Counted from the stretch's first letter, positions 51,508 to 60,320 are shown. The stretch is DNA of 64,000 nt from Blautia obeum ATCC 29174 (GCF_025147765.1 NZ_CP102265.1:3571001-3635000); one strand, 5' to 3'. Numbers and translations are program-made. Notes: generated by a model not told the origin, from the letters alone.

Positions 51508-52803
51508 TTATGCGCGGGTCTTTTTCTCAATTCTCTTCATGCCGCCCATGTATGGCTGCAGAGCTTCCGGAATACTAACAGATCCATCAGCATTCAGGTT
51601 ATTTTCCAGGAACGCGATCAGCATTCTCGGAGGTGCTACTACAGTGTTATTTAATGTATGCGCAAGATATTTCTTACCATCCTTACCATTTACACGAATT
51701 CTCAGACGACGTGCCTGCGCATCTCCCAGGTTGGAGCAGCTTCCTACTTCAAAGTATTTCTTCTGTCTTGGGGACCATGCTTCTACGTCCAGAGATTTAA
51801 CTTTAAGGTCTGCCAGGTCACCGGAGCAGCATTCCAGAGTACGTACCGGAATATCCAGGGAGCGGAACAGATCTACAGTGTTCTGCCACAGTTTATCAAA
51901 CCACATCGGGCTCTCTTCTGGTTTGCAGACAACGATCATTTCCTGCTTTTCGAACTGATGGATACGGTAAACACCTCTCTCCTCCAGACCATGAGCTCCT
52001 TTTTCTTTACGGAAGCATGGAGAATAGCTTGTCAGAGTTTTTGGAAGTTCTTCTTCCGGAACGATCTGGTCGATGAATTTACCGATCATAGAATGCTCAC
52101 TGGTACCGATCAGATACAGATCTTCGCCTTCGATCTTGTACATCATAGCATCCATTTCTGCGAAGCTCATAACACCTGTTACAACATTGCTGCGGATCAT
52201 GAAAGGCGGTACACAATAAGTAAAGCCTCTATTGATCATGAAGTCACGGGCATATGCAATAACTGCAGAATGAAGTCTTGCAATATCTCCCATCAGATAG
52301 TAAAAACCATTACCTGCAACACGTCTTGCACTGTCCAGATCAATTCCGTCAAAGCTTTCCATAATATCTGTATGATATGGAACTTCAAAATCCGGAACTA
52401 CTGGTTCACCGAATTTTTCAATTTCAACATTTTCACTGTCGTCTTTACCAATCGGTACAGACGGATCAATGATGTTCGGGATAACCATCATATTTTTAAG
52501 AAGTTCTTCTTCTACTTCTTTTTCTCTTGCAGAAAGTTCATCAATACGTGCACCGGATGCAGCAACCTGTTTCTTAACTTCTTCTGCTTCATCACGTTTT
52601 CCCTGTGCCATCAGCGCACCGATCTGTTTGGAAGTTTTATTTCTTTCTGCTCTCAGAGCTTCAACTTCCTGTTTGATCTCTCTGTTTTCTTTGTCCAGTT
52701 CAATAACCTTATCAACCAGTTCCAGTTTATTGTCCTGGAATTTGTTTCTGATATTCTGTTTAACGATTTCCGGATTTTCTCTCACAAATTTGATGTCTAA
52801 CAT
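51508..52803 (-). CDS. serS: Seryl-tRNA synthetase
   Basis: The 431-aa enzyme has the N-terminal antiparallel coiled-coil arm (residues 1-110, LDKENREIKQEVEALRAERNKTSKQIGALM), class II motifs including LIGTSEHSMIGKFIDQIVPEEELPKTLTSYSPCFRKEKG (motif 2), and motif 3 PRMLIAFLENNLNADGSVSIPEAL. It charges tRNA-Ser. Length and domains are standard. It lies 36 nt downstream of the DUF4446 gene with no T-box leader. Confidence 0.97.
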   Translation of the reverse strand: MLDIKFVRENPEIVKQNIRNKFQDNKLELVDKVIELDKENREIKQEVEALRAERNKTSKQIGALMAQGKRDEAEEVKKQVAASGARIDELSAREKEVEEELLKNMMVIPNIIDPSVPIGKDDSENVEIEKFGEPVVPDFEVPYHTDIMESFDGIDLDSARRVAGNGFYYLMGDIARLHSAVIAYARDFMINRGFTYCVPPFMIRSNVVTGVMSFAEMDAMMYKIEGEDLYLIGTSEHSMIGKFIDQIVPEEELPKTLTSYSPCFRKEKGAHGLEERGVYRIHQFEKQEMIVVCKPEESPMWFDKLWQNTVDLFRSLDIPVRTLECCSGDLADLKVKSLDVEAWSPRQKKYFEVGSCSNLGDAQARRLRIRVNGKDGKKYLAHTLNNTVVAPPRMLIAFLENNLNADGSVSIPEALQPYMGGMKRIEKKTRA

Positions 52804-52838
52804 GTTTTCTCCTCCTGACAGTTATTTTTCTGTCTTCT

Positions 52839-53378
52839 TTATTTTTCTAAATTCTTTTCATCTTCACTCATCTCACCCAGTTCAAAATTCACAGCTTTTC
52901 GAAGTGCTTCTACTTCCTCCTGGCTGAGCATTACATAAGATTCACCTTTTACAATTTCTTTCAGATACAGGAAACAATTGTCTCTGCTGTGTACTGCATT
53001 TAAAATGATACCTGAATTATCTTTATCCAGCAACGCCAGCGCAAAACTGAGTTTGCCACCCACATCATCAAATGCATCGTATTTTTCTACGCCATATTTG
53101 CTGAAAATAACTTTAAAATGCTGTTCCAGTGTTTTAATTGCATGTTCATGATCTTCTTTTGCTTCATACAGTCTGTCAATCTGTGCAAATTTGCGTACAA
53201 AAGTTTTTTCCAGGGACTGTGCATCGCTCCCCTTCATAAACATCTTATACTTTCGTTCCAAACGAGTCAGACGCATGCCATTACTGATCATTACTCCAAT
53301 TAATATCACAACTATAGCCAGCAAAGCAATAATGATAATCCCAGGATCGATACCTATACTATCAAAAATCGTACTCAT
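52839..53378 (-). CDS. DUF4446-family membrane protein
   Basis: The 179-aa protein has one N-terminal membrane helix (DPGIIIIALLAIVVILIGVMI) followed by a coiled-coil-like stretch (LTRLERKYKMFMKGSDAQSLEKTFVRKFAQIDRLYEAKED) and a C-terminal domain ending near EVEALRKAVNFELGEM. DUF4446 genes are typically found next to parB in Firmicutes, as here (13 nt). Its role is unknown; a link to chromosome segregation or cell division is an inference from conserved neighbourhood. Confidence 0.9.
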   Translation of the reverse strand: MSTIFDSIGIDPGIIIIALLAIVVILIGVMISNGMRLTRLERKYKMFMKGSDAQSLEKTFVRKFAQIDRLYEAKEDHEHAIKTLEQHFKVIFSKYGVEKYDAFDDVGGKLSFALALLDKDNSGIILNAVHSRDNCFLYLKEIVKGESYVMLSQEEVEALRKAVNFELGEMSEDEKNLEK

Positions 53379-53390
53379 ATCATACCCCTT

Positions 53391-54332
53391 TTAACCAATA
53401 GATTCAAACAGATCAATAATTCTGTCTAAATCATCTCTGGAATAATACTCTATTTCTATTTTGCCTTTGTTATTTTTCTTTCTGTGAATAAATACGCGGG
53501 TTCCTGTAATACCTTTCATTTTTTCTTCAAGGCTCTCATAAATCGCATCTTCTGTTGGATTTGAAACAACCGGCTTCTTCTTTGTTGGTGTTAAAATACT
53601 TTTTACCAGTTTTTCCGTTTCACGAACGCTAAGCTTTTCATCAAAAACTTTCATTGCTGCATTGTATTGCTGCTCGGGATCGGAAATAGCAAGAATTGCT
53701 CTGGCATGTCCGGCGGATATCATTTCATCTACCATCATCTGCTGTACACGGGAATCGAGTTTCAAAAGTCTCATCGAGTTTGTTACTGCAGTACGGCTCT
53801 TTGAAACACGTTCAGCTATCTCATCCTGTTTTAAATGAAATTCATCAATCAGACGTTTATATGCCATTGCTTCTTCAACCGGATTCAGATCTTCTCTCTG
53901 TATATTTTCAATAAGAGAAATTTCTACGATCTCCTGTGTTGAAAATTCTTTGACAACAACCGGAACTTCCTTAAGTCCTGCCATCTTGGCAGCTCTCCAG
54001 CGTCTTTCTCCTGCAACGATTTCATAGTAGTCCTTCTTATCGGACACAAGCAATGGTTGCAAAATTCCATACTGTTTAATGGACTCTGATAATTCCTGTA
54101 AAGCATCCTCATCAAATTTCTTACGAGGCTGTTCCCTGTTTGGCTCGATCATGGAAATTTTCATCATTCTCTCGCCGTTACTGGTTTCCTGCTGACTGGA
54201 TTTCTTAGTATCTACTGCAACCTTTTTTTCTTCTTTTACAGTTTTCACTGTCTTAGGTTTACTCTGCACTGTTTTTTCCGGGAACAATGCGTCCAGACCT
54301 CTTCCAAGTCCTGACTTCTTTCCAGCCATCAT
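53391..54332 (-). CDS. parB: Chromosomal ParB/Spo0J
   Basis: The 313-aa protein starts MMAGKKSGLGRGLDALFPE, a typical ParB N-terminus, with YYEIVAGERRWRAAKMAG (the GERR motif) and the HTH EIAERVSKSRTAVTNSMRLLKLDS, then the C-terminal dimerisation region VFIHRKKNNKGKIEIEYYSRDDLDRIIDLF. It binds parS, of which five perfect sites lie upstream, and loads condensin and segregates origins. Its first codons overlap soj by four bases, so the pair is coupled. Confidence 0.97.
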   Translation of the reverse strand: MMAGKKSGLGRGLDALFPEKTVQSKPKTVKTVKEEKKVAVDTKKSSQQETSNGERMMKISMIEPNREQPRKKFDEDALQELSESIKQYGILQPLLVSDKKDYYEIVAGERRWRAAKMAGLKEVPVVVKEFSTQEIVEISLIENIQREDLNPVEEAMAYKRLIDEFHLKQDEIAERVSKSRTAVTNSMRLLKLDSRVQQMMVDEMISAGHARAILAISDPEQQYNAAMKVFDEKLSVRETEKLVKSILTPTKKKPVVSNPTEDAIYESLEEKMKGITGTRVFIHRKKNNKGKIEIEYYSRDDLDRIIDLFESIG

Positions 54333-55096
54333 TCACCCTCCCTGTTAATTACTTCTTCAGCAAGAAGTCGATATGCCTCTGCACCTGCCGATCTCGTATC
54401 ATACAATGTAATTGGCTGACCGTAGCTTGGTGCCTCTGCCAGTCTTACATTTCTCGGAATAATCGTTTTATAAATATTCTGTTGAAGGTTGTCTTTAACA
54501 TTTTCAACTACCTGTAAAGAAAGATTCGTTCTTGCATCATACATAGTAAATACGACACCTTCCATTACGAGTTTCTTATTCAGACGTTCCTTTACAAGTT
54601 CAATTGTATGTATTAACTGAGATAATCCTTCCAAAGCATAATACTCACACTGAATTGGCACCAATACGGAATTGGCCGCTGTTAAAGCATTAATCGTAAG
54701 CATATTTAAAGATGGCGGGCAGTCCATAATAATATAATCATATTTTCTGCGTACCTTATCTATGATTTTCTTCATGATGTATTCTTTTTCATCGACACCA
54801 ATTAATTCAATCTCAGCGCCAGATAAATTCACGTTAGATGGAATCAGGTCTACGTTCTCAACTACATCTTTAACAATAGTATCTTTTGCTTCTGCTTCGC
54901 CAAGAAGTAATTCATATAATGTATTCTCAACATTATTTTTATCTACTCCAAGTCCACTTGTCGTATTCCCCTGTGGATCAATATCTATCGCAAGTACTTT
55001 CTTCCCTTTTTCAGCAAGACAAGCAGAAAGATTAATTGCGGTGGTTGATTTACCAACGCCGCCCTTCTGGTTTGCTACTGCTATTACTCTTCCCAA
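54329..55096 (-). CDS. parA: Chromosomal ParA/Soj ATPase
   Basis: The 255-aa protein has the deviant Walker A QKGGVGKSTTAINLSACLA, VLAIDIDPQGNTTSGLGVD and MDCPPSLNMLTINALTAA, the Soj pattern. It works with ParB in origin segregation and replication control. It starts at ATG 55096, preceded by GGGAGG, and overlaps parB by 4 nt. Its 5' region leads into a parS-rich area. It is clearly distinct from the element-borne ParA at 33096. Confidence 0.97.
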   Translation of the reverse strand: MGRVIAVANQKGGVGKSTTAINLSACLAEKGKKVLAIDIDPQGNTTSGLGVDKNNVENTLYELLLGEAEAKDTIVKDVVENVDLIPSNVNLSGAEIELIGVDEKEYIMKKIIDKVRRKYDYIIMDCPPSLNMLTINALTAANSVLVPIQCEYYALEGLSQLIHTIELVKERLNKKLVMEGVVFTMYDARTNLSLQVVENVKDNLQQNIYKTIIPRNVRLAEAPSYGQPITLYDTRSAGAEAYRLLAEEVINREGE

Positions 55097-55203
55097 GATT
55101 CATCCTCCCTTCGGGATATCAAATATCAAGACTATACATGTTTATTTGAAAGTATAGCATACTGTTGTTATTATAGCACTTTTAATAGTATTGTTCCACA
55201 AAA

Positions 55204-55219
55204 TGTTTCACGTGAAACA
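55204..55219. promoter_or_regulatory. parS site 1
   Basis: TGTTTCACGTGAAACA is a perfect 16-bp palindrome of the Bacillus-type parS consensus (TGTTNCACGTGAAACA), 107 bp upstream of soj. ParB is expected to nucleate here. Confidence 0.95.
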
Positions 55220-55304
55220 TTAAAATTCAAGAAAGTTTTCGAAAAATTATTGTTTATATTTTACAAGGGAATTAGAGGACTCGTGTATTTCATGCAACAA
55301 TAAA

Positions 55305-55485
55305 GATATCCTGCCATCAACGGGCTTCGTCGTTCGGAAGTTCTAGGTGATAACCTGCCTGCTAGATGCATCCATAATAATCACAAACTCGCTTCGCTCA
55401 AGCAGTGTGATTATTATGGATTACGCAGTCAGAACATCACCAAGTACTTCTGCGAACTCCTGCAGGAAGTTGATGGCAGAATATC
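55305..55485. repeat. 181-bp long-palindrome repeat, copy 1
   Basis: The outer arms are GATATCCTGCCATCAAC and GTTGATGGCAGAATATC (one mismatch), the inner arms ATCCATAATAATCACA and TGTGATTATTATGGAT with a 20-nt loop. Partial pairing occurs between (GTTCG..AAGT..GGTGAT and ATCACC..ACT..CGAAC). Flanks CTCGTGTATTT (before) and TTTTTATTGCTGTTTATACAG (after) are shared with the other copies. No protein is coded. Confidence 0.9.
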
Positions 55486-55691
55486 TTTTTATTGCTGTTT
55501 ATACAGGTATCTAAGGTAGATAGCGGCGGTGATCAGGATAATTATAGAATATATATAATGACCGCCGCTGTCCAGGAAATGCAGTATAATTCATATGTTT
55601 TCATTATTCACCAAACGGAAACGGTTTTATACTCCCAGATTCGCAGGAATTATATAGTTATATTTATAATAACTCGTATTGCTTTTACAGA

Positions 55692-55707
55692 TGTTTCACG
55701 TGAAACA
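55692..55707. promoter_or_regulatory. parS site 2
   Basis: This is a perfect TGTTTCACGTGAAACA palindrome. The following 170 bp are repeated with parS 5 at 57438. Confidence 0.95.
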
Positions 55708-55802
55708 TTCTCATGTAGTAGTACAAGTATAGTTCTTTCCATCATCAAGTTCCTTGCATAAATGCGTAAGCTGGATATAAATAGTATGATAATAGTTAGA
55801 TC

Positions 55803-55853
55803 ATCAGGTGCAATGGTTGCACACGGTAATCTTGTGGAATCATTGCACCTGAT
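55803..55853. other. 13-bp inverted repeat
   Basis: ATCAGGTGCAATG (55803-55815) and CATTGCACCTGAT (55841-55853) pair perfectly around 25 nt, inside the repeat region. It may be a relic of a terminator or another fold of the repeat. Confidence 0.55.
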
Positions 55854-55856
55854 ATA

Positions 55857-56070
55857 GTGATTCTCAGCGCATCCAGTAGCAGTGCTGATACGTAGAACTC
55901 AGCTCTGATTCCGTCACGCGGACTGCGCTAGTTGCTGCCACCGAGTGCTCTGTCTGAGCGTTAGCAAGTTTGCGCGAATGGCTGCTAACAAACGCACGGG
56001 ACGAGTAGGAATCTGGGCGTGTTCTCGTAGCTGCACTGCTATCCGGATGCGAGTGAAATAAGCAGAGATA
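55857..56070. repeat. Repeat B, copy 1
   Basis: A block beginning GATTCTCAGCGCATCC contains the conserved core GCTAGTTGCTGCCACCGAG and GCGTTAGC..GCTAACAAACGC. Copies B2 (about 56560-56735), B3 (about 57220-57340) and B4 (57602-57806) are very similar. Open frames on the minus strand across it are a by-product of repetition, not convincing genes. Confidence 0.8.
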
Positions 56071-56104
56071 ATAGAAGGACTCGTGTATTTTACGCAATAT
56101 TAAA

Positions 56105-56284
56105 GATATCCTGTCATCAACAGGCTTCGTCGTTCGGAAGTTCTAGGTGATAACCTGTCTGCTAGATACATCCATAATAATCACAAACTCGCTTCGCTCA
56201 AGCAGTGTGATTATTATGATTACGCAGTCAGAACATCACCAAGTACTTCTGTGAACTCCTGCAAGAAGTTGATGGCAGGATATC
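56105..56284. repeat. Long-palindrome repeat, copy 2
   Basis: This 180-bp copy has matched arms GATATCCTGTCATCAAC and GTTGATGGCAGGATATC. Its inner arms are as in copy 1 but with one base deleted near the centre. It sits directly after repeat B copy 1. Confidence 0.88.
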
Positions 56285-56375
56285 TTTTTATTGCTGTTTA
56301 TACAGGTTTCTAAGGTAGTTCATGACGTATGGATGGCAACTGATTCGCCAAAGGAATCGAGCCGTCGCTGTTCAA

Positions 56376-56391
56376 TGTTTCACGTGAAACA
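56376..56391. promoter_or_regulatory. parS site 3
   Basis: Perfect TGTTTCACGTGAAACA. The 185 bp that follow it recur after parS 4 (57034) almost unchanged. Confidence 0.95.
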
Positions 56392-56559
56392 TTAAGTTAT
56401 AGATCATACAATTCACAAATTCATATTATTGTTGGGGATACTTTTTAAAAATACTATGGATATCAGAAGGATTATTCCACATATGGCAATAAAGTTAAGG
56501 CGAATTGTAATGTTCCAATTCTCAGCAGTCACATAGCAGAACAGATATCCAGAACCCAG

Positions 56560-56735
56560 CTTAGATTCCGTTACAAGGACTGTGCTAGTTGCTGCCACCG
56601 AGCGCTCTGTCTGAGCGTTAGCGAGTTTGCGCAAATGGCTGCTAACAAACGCACGGGACGAGTAGAAATCTATGCGTGTTCTCATAGCTGCACTGCTATC
56701 TGGATGCGAGTGAAATAGGCAGAGATAATAGAAGG
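56560..56735. repeat. Repeat B, copy 2
   Basis: This copy contains the GCTAGTTGCTGCCACCGAG core at about 56584 and continues with the CGAGTAG-containing end. Its first 30 bp differ from copies 1 and 4 because a different block precedes it. Confidence 0.75.
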
Positions 56736-56761
56736 ACTCATGTATTTTACACAATATTAAA

Positions 56762-56942
56762 GATATCCTGCCATCAACGGGCTTCGTCGTTCGGAAGTTC
56801 TAGGTGATAACCTGCCTGCTAGATGCATCCATAATAATCGCAAACTCACTTCGCTCAAGCAGTGTGATTATTATGGATTGCGCAGTCAGAACATCACCAA
56901 GTACTTCTACGAACTCCTGCAGGAAGTTGATGGCAGGATATC
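56762..56942. repeat. 181-bp long-palindrome repeat, copy 3
   Basis: Arms GATATCCTGCCATCAAC and GTTGATGGCAGGATATC are perfect here. Inner arms differ by single bases (ATCCATAATAATCGCA). It lies between repeat B copy 2 and parS 4. Confidence 0.9.
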
Positions 56943-57033
56943 TTTTTATTGCTGTTTATACAGGTATCTATGGCAGTTCACGACGGCTGGATGGCAACTG
57001 ATTCGTTAAAGGAATCGAGCCGTCGCTGTCCGA

Positions 57034-57049
57034 TGTTTCACGTGAAACA
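57034..57049. promoter_or_regulatory. parS site 4
   Basis: Perfect TGTTTCACGTGAAACA, in the same surrounding block as parS 3. Confidence 0.95.
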
Positions 57050-57219
57050 TTAAGTTATAGATCATACAATTCACAAATTCATATTATTGTTTGAAATACT
57101 TTCATAAGAATACTATGGATATCAGAAGGATTATTCCACATATGGCAATAAAGTTAAGGCGAATTGTAATGTTCCAATTCTCAGCAGTCACATAGCAGAA
57201 CAGATATCCAGAACCTAGC

Positions 57220-57340
57220 TTAGATTCCGTTACGAGGACTGTGCTAGTTGCTGCCACCGAGCGCTCTGTCTGAGCGTTAGCGAGTTTGCGCGAATGGCTG
57301 CTAACAAACGCACGGGGCGAGTAGGAATCTGGGCGTGTTC
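57220..57340. repeat. Repeat B, copy 3 (shortened)
   Basis: Contains the GCTAGTTGCTGCCACCGAG core at about 57243 and ends after GGGGCGAGTAGGAATC, where a different sequence begins. It lacks the palindrome repeat that follows the other copies. Confidence 0.75.
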
Positions 57341-57437
57341 TGGAATCTGTTGTTGCTATTGAGCTGCGTGAAAGAAGCATTCCTTCAACATTTCCGTATA
57401 GGAAACGCAATATTATGTAGTACAATTGTTTTACTGA

Positions 57438-57453
57438 TGTTTCACGTGAAACA
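57438..57453. promoter_or_regulatory. parS site 5
   Basis: Perfect TGTTTCACGTGAAACA, with surroundings like those of parS 2. Confidence 0.95.
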
Positions 57454-57601
57454 TTCTTATGTAGCATAAGTATAGCCATATCCGTCATCAAGTATCCTTG
57501 CATAAATGTACAAGCCACATATAGATAGTATGATAATAGTTGGATAATCAGGTATCATCGTCGCACACGATATAATGTTGTGAAATCATTTTTCCGATAT
57601 A

Positions 57602-57806
57602 GTGATTCTCAGCGCATCCAGTAGCAGTGCTGATACGTAGAACTCAGCTCTGATTCCGTCACGAGAACTGCGCTAGTTGCTGCCACCGAGCGCTCTGTCT
57701 GAGCGTTAGCGAGTTTGCGCGAATGGCTGCTAACAAACGCGCGGGGCGAGTAGGAATCTGGGCGTGTTCTCGTAGCTGCACTGCTATCTGAATGCGCGTA
57801 AAGCAA
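57602..57806. repeat. Repeat B, copy 4
   Basis: Starts GATTCTCAGCGCATCC as in copy 1 and runs through the GCTAGTTGCTGCCACCGAG core (about 57672) to the start of palindrome copy 4. Confidence 0.8.
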
Positions 57807-57838
57807 GCAGAAACTCGTGTATTTTACGCAATATTAAA

Positions 57839-58019
57839 GATATCCTGCCATCAACGGGCTTCGTCGTTCGGACGTTCTAGGTGATAACCTGCCTGCTAGA
57901 TGCATCCATAATAATCACAAACTCACTTCGTTCAAACAATGTGATTATTATGGATTACGCAGTCAGAACATCACCAAGTACTTCTGCGAACTCCTGCCGG
58001 AAGTTGATGGCAGGATATC
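57839..58019. repeat. 181-bp long-palindrome repeat, copy 4
   Basis: Arms GATATCCTGCCATCAAC and GTTGATGGCAGGATATC are perfect; inner arms ATCCATAATAATCACA/TGTGATTATTATGGAT are perfect with a changed loop. It is the last of the repeat array. Confidence 0.9.
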
Positions 58020-58197
58020 TTTTTATTGCTGTTTATACAGATGTCAATGGTTACAGCGGCGAATGGTTGTATCATTATCTGACATTTTTTATAAATTTCA
58101 TCTGTTTTCTATTATTTCAGCAATGGTTTTGTCTCGCACGTAGTAATGTTTTCATCACGCGTACATATGTCTTTTACATTCGCCGATTTCACAACAC

Positions 58198-58206
58198 TTA
58201 TCCACA
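58198..58206 (+). other. Isolated DnaA-box-like sequence
   Basis: TTATCCACA matches the DnaA box consensus exactly. It stands alone, so it is not proof of a replication origin, but with the parS array it is compatible with an origin-proximal position. Confidence 0.35.
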
Positions 58207-58209
58207 TCT

Positions 58210-58353
58210 TCACAAAACAATTTTCATAGGAATCCCATTTTCCTCTACTACTTCACATATCTCCTGCACTTCATCCTCCCCGTCCACGGCTCTTCTTTTA
58301 CTTTTTATACTTTTCACATCTCCAATATGTATATTTTGCTTATAATTATGCAT
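58210..58353 (-). CDS. Possible 47-aa small protein
   Basis: A minus frame from ATG 58353 to TGA 58210 gives a charged product (HNYKQNIHIGDVKSIKSKRRA, then DEVQEICEVVEENGIPMKIVL). No strong ribosome site is present. It is the only plausible coding frame between the repeat array and the response regulator gene. It may be a tiny gene, the relic of one, or chance. Confidence 0.25.
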   Translation of the reverse strand: MHNYKQNIHIGDVKSIKSKRRAVDGEDEVQEICEVVEENGIPMKIVL

Positions 58354-58378
58354 AGTATATTTCTACATTTTTATTTTT

Positions 58379-58999
58379 TCAACGATGCTTATAGTAAAAA
58401 ACAGCTACTTGTGTACGGTCACGGAGCTGCAATTTATCCAGAATTGCGCTCAGATAATTTCTCACTGTCCCTTCTCCCAGGTACATTTCCGCAGCAATTT
58501 CCTTATTGCTGTATCCATTTGCAACCAGACGGATGATTTCCTTTTCTTTTTCATTAATTTCACAGACACTATAATCAAAATTTTCCTTCTTTTGAATCAA
58601 ATCCGGTATTTTAGACACAATTTCCTGTCCAAATACAGTTTGCCCGGAATACACTGCTCTCAATGCCGGCAAAATGCTTGCATAATCCTGTTTCAGCAGA
58701 TACCCTTTTGCTCCCAGGCGTAACGCTTTCACAATATATTCATCATCAAGGAACGTTGTAAGAAGCAATATATTAGCCTTTGCGTCTGCTTTTAATATTT
58801 CAGCTGAAGCCTCGAGTCCATTCATATTCTTCATTCGAATATCCATTAACAAGACATCTGGCTTATATTCTGCATACAGGCATACCGCATCTCTGCCATC
58901 GGACCCTGTTGCCAGCACCTGTACGTCTTCATTCACTTCAAGGATTGTTTTCAAAGCCGCTGTAACCAGGCAGTCATCATCTACTATCACTATTTTCAT
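58379..58999 (-). CDS. LuxR/NarL-type response regulator
   Basis: The 206-aa protein has a receiver domain (MKIVIVDDDCLVTAALK, phosphoacceptor Asp in PDVLLMDIRMKNMNG, conserved Thr/Lys in LLTTF and GYLLKQ) and a C-terminal LuxR-type HTH (EKEIIRLVANGYSNKEIAAEMYLGEGTVRNYLSAILDKLQLRDR). It is encoded 25 nt downstream of its sensor kinase. By analogy with DesR/LiaR-type systems it probably binds the repeated boxes upstream of the ABC operon at 60225-60305. Confidence 0.94.
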   Translation of the reverse strand: MKIVIVDDDCLVTAALKTILEVNEDVQVLATGSDGRDAVCLYAEYKPDVLLMDIRMKNMNGLEASAEILKADAKANILLLTTFLDDEYIVKALRLGAKGYLLKQDYASILPALRAVYSGQTVFGQEIVSKIPDLIQKKENFDYSVCEINEKEKEIIRLVANGYSNKEIAAEMYLGEGTVRNYLSAILDKLQLRDRTQVAVFYYKHR

Positions 59000-59024
59000 T
59001 TCCTGTAAATCCTCATTTTTTCTG

Positions 59025-60113
59025 CTATTCTGCTCTATTTTGTTTCGGAATCACAACAAAAATACGGAATCCTTTTTCGCCATTGATCTGGAGATTTCCA
59101 TTCAATGTATTTACACGTTCCTGCATATTTTTCAATCCGATTCCTGTTGTATTTTTGTCATAATCTGCGCAGCCTTTTCCATTATCTTCAATGCATAGCT
59201 GATATATTGCCGGATGCTCTCTCATAATAATTTTAATCTGTGTCGCAGAACTATATTTCATAGCATTCGATATAGCTTCTTTTACAATGCTGATAAAACA
59301 ATATTTTATTTCTCTGGGTATTATTTCGGACATATCGTATTCAAATTCTACATTTTCTATCTTTATGTCCGTTATAATCCCCTTTATTGTTTCTTGAAGA
59401 TTCACTGCATCATCATGAAGATCATGCACACTTGAGCGGATACTATCCATGGCAGAATTAAGTGAATTATCCAGCCCTTTTAAAAGACTATCCAGATTCT
59501 GATCCTTATTTATGGCTCTGGCGGCCCCGGTTAGCAGAATCGTTCTAGACAGCACATGTCCCACATTATCATGGATTTCTCTTGCAATTCGATTTCTTTC
59601 ACGAAGCGTTGCTGCATAAATTTCGGAATTCTGTTTTTCTGCCAGCGCCTTATTTTTTTCTGACAAAAGAAGTGCTTTTTCTTCTCCTGAATCCACAGTT
59701 TTTCGTAATTCAATGTCCATTTTATCGTACTTATAAGTTTTCTTTTCCAATATAGCCGCAAGCAGACATCCAACCACATATTTTGCCATTATTTCTATGT
59801 GCATATCCCCATATTTCCCCAGCAGAATTACCCCTGCCATACTTATGGCCAGTCCCATCTGCCAGTTTATTTCTTTTATCAGTGCATATATCAGAATCGG
59901 ATAAAACATTTCTATTTCTGGCACTACAAGTGCCATTAAAGCAAATACTGTACAAACCAAAACTTTTGTACTTTTTCCATGTATGAAATAGATTCCGCAA
60001 ATCAGGATTACCGCCCAGAGAATCGCAAAAATCAGCGTCCTGTCAGGTTCTTTCCACAAAAGGACTATCAGACTATATATAAACAGTAGTCCCATATCCT
60101 GAAAATATCCCAT
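59025..60113 (-). CDS. HisKA_3-type sensor histidine kinase
   Basis: The 362-aa protein has about six N-terminal membrane helices with very short loops (residues 5-130), a coiled segment, the phosphoacceptor His in RERNRIAREIHDNVGHVLSR (residue about 186), and an ATPase domain with KEAISNAMKYS, IEDNGKGC and GIGLKNMQERV. It resembles DesK/LiaS-type kinases that sense the membrane or antimicrobials. It is cotranscribed with the response regulator and divergent from the ABC exporter operon. Confidence 0.93.
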   Translation of the reverse strand: MGYFQDMGLLFIYSLIVLLWKEPDRTLIFAILWAVILICGIYFIHGKSTKVLVCTVFALMALVVPEIEMFYPILIYALIKEINWQMGLAISMAGVILLGKYGDMHIEIMAKYVVGCLLAAILEKKTYKYDKMDIELRKTVDSGEEKALLLSEKNKALAEKQNSEIYAATLRERNRIAREIHDNVGHVLSRTILLTGAARAINKDQNLDSLLKGLDNSLNSAMDSIRSSVHDLHDDAVNLQETIKGIITDIKIENVEFEYDMSEIIPREIKYCFISIVKEAISNAMKYSSATQIKIIMREHPAIYQLCIEDNGKGCADYDKNTTGIGLKNMQERVNTLNGNLQINGEKGFRIFVVIPKQNRAE

Positions 60114-60224
60114 ATTCCTCCATTCTAAAGGTTTCTGTAAAGAATTTATTCTCTTTCATTGCCTGTCTTTTATTATGTTTTTCTTTTACATATTTATAAT
60201 ATAACACATTCCAGTATATTCAAA

Positions 60225-60320
60225 GTGACAAATGTCACCTCTCCATTTTTGTCTCCATTCCGTGACAAATGGTTACTGTTCACTCCGTTCAGTGACAAAT
60301 GTCATCCTTTTTCTGTGACA
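60225..60320. promoter_or_regulatory. Repeated GTGACAAATG boxes between the two-component and ABC operons
   Basis: GTGACAAATGTCAC (60225-60238) is a perfect palindrome with the core repeated as GTGACAAATG at 60262-60271 and GTGACAAATGTCAT at 60292-60305, and a fourth GTGACA at 60315. Spacings between starts are 37, 30 and 23 bp. The region lies between the divergent kinase and ABC genes, so these are likely sites for the response regulator. Confidence 0.75.

Noticed and set aside
51658..52800. Long 380-codon plus-strand frame opposite serS
   Set aside because: It is the antisense shadow of the serS coding strand; it has no ribosome site, a Phe/Cys/Ile-rich composition and no family features.
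52804..52838. T-box leader before serS
   Set aside because: The gap to the upstream gene is only 35 bp and serS appears to be read with it.
55864..57806. Minus-strand frames of 65-138 codons in the repeat region (RAFVSSHSRKLANAQTE-type)
   Set aside because: They appear only inside repeat B copies, lack ribosome sites, differ in length between copies and have atypical composition, so they are products of the repeat, not genes.
55200..58380. oriC within the parS region
   Set aside because: Only a single DnaA box is present, no dnaA, rnpA or gidB genes are seen, and there is no box cluster, so an origin cannot be claimed.
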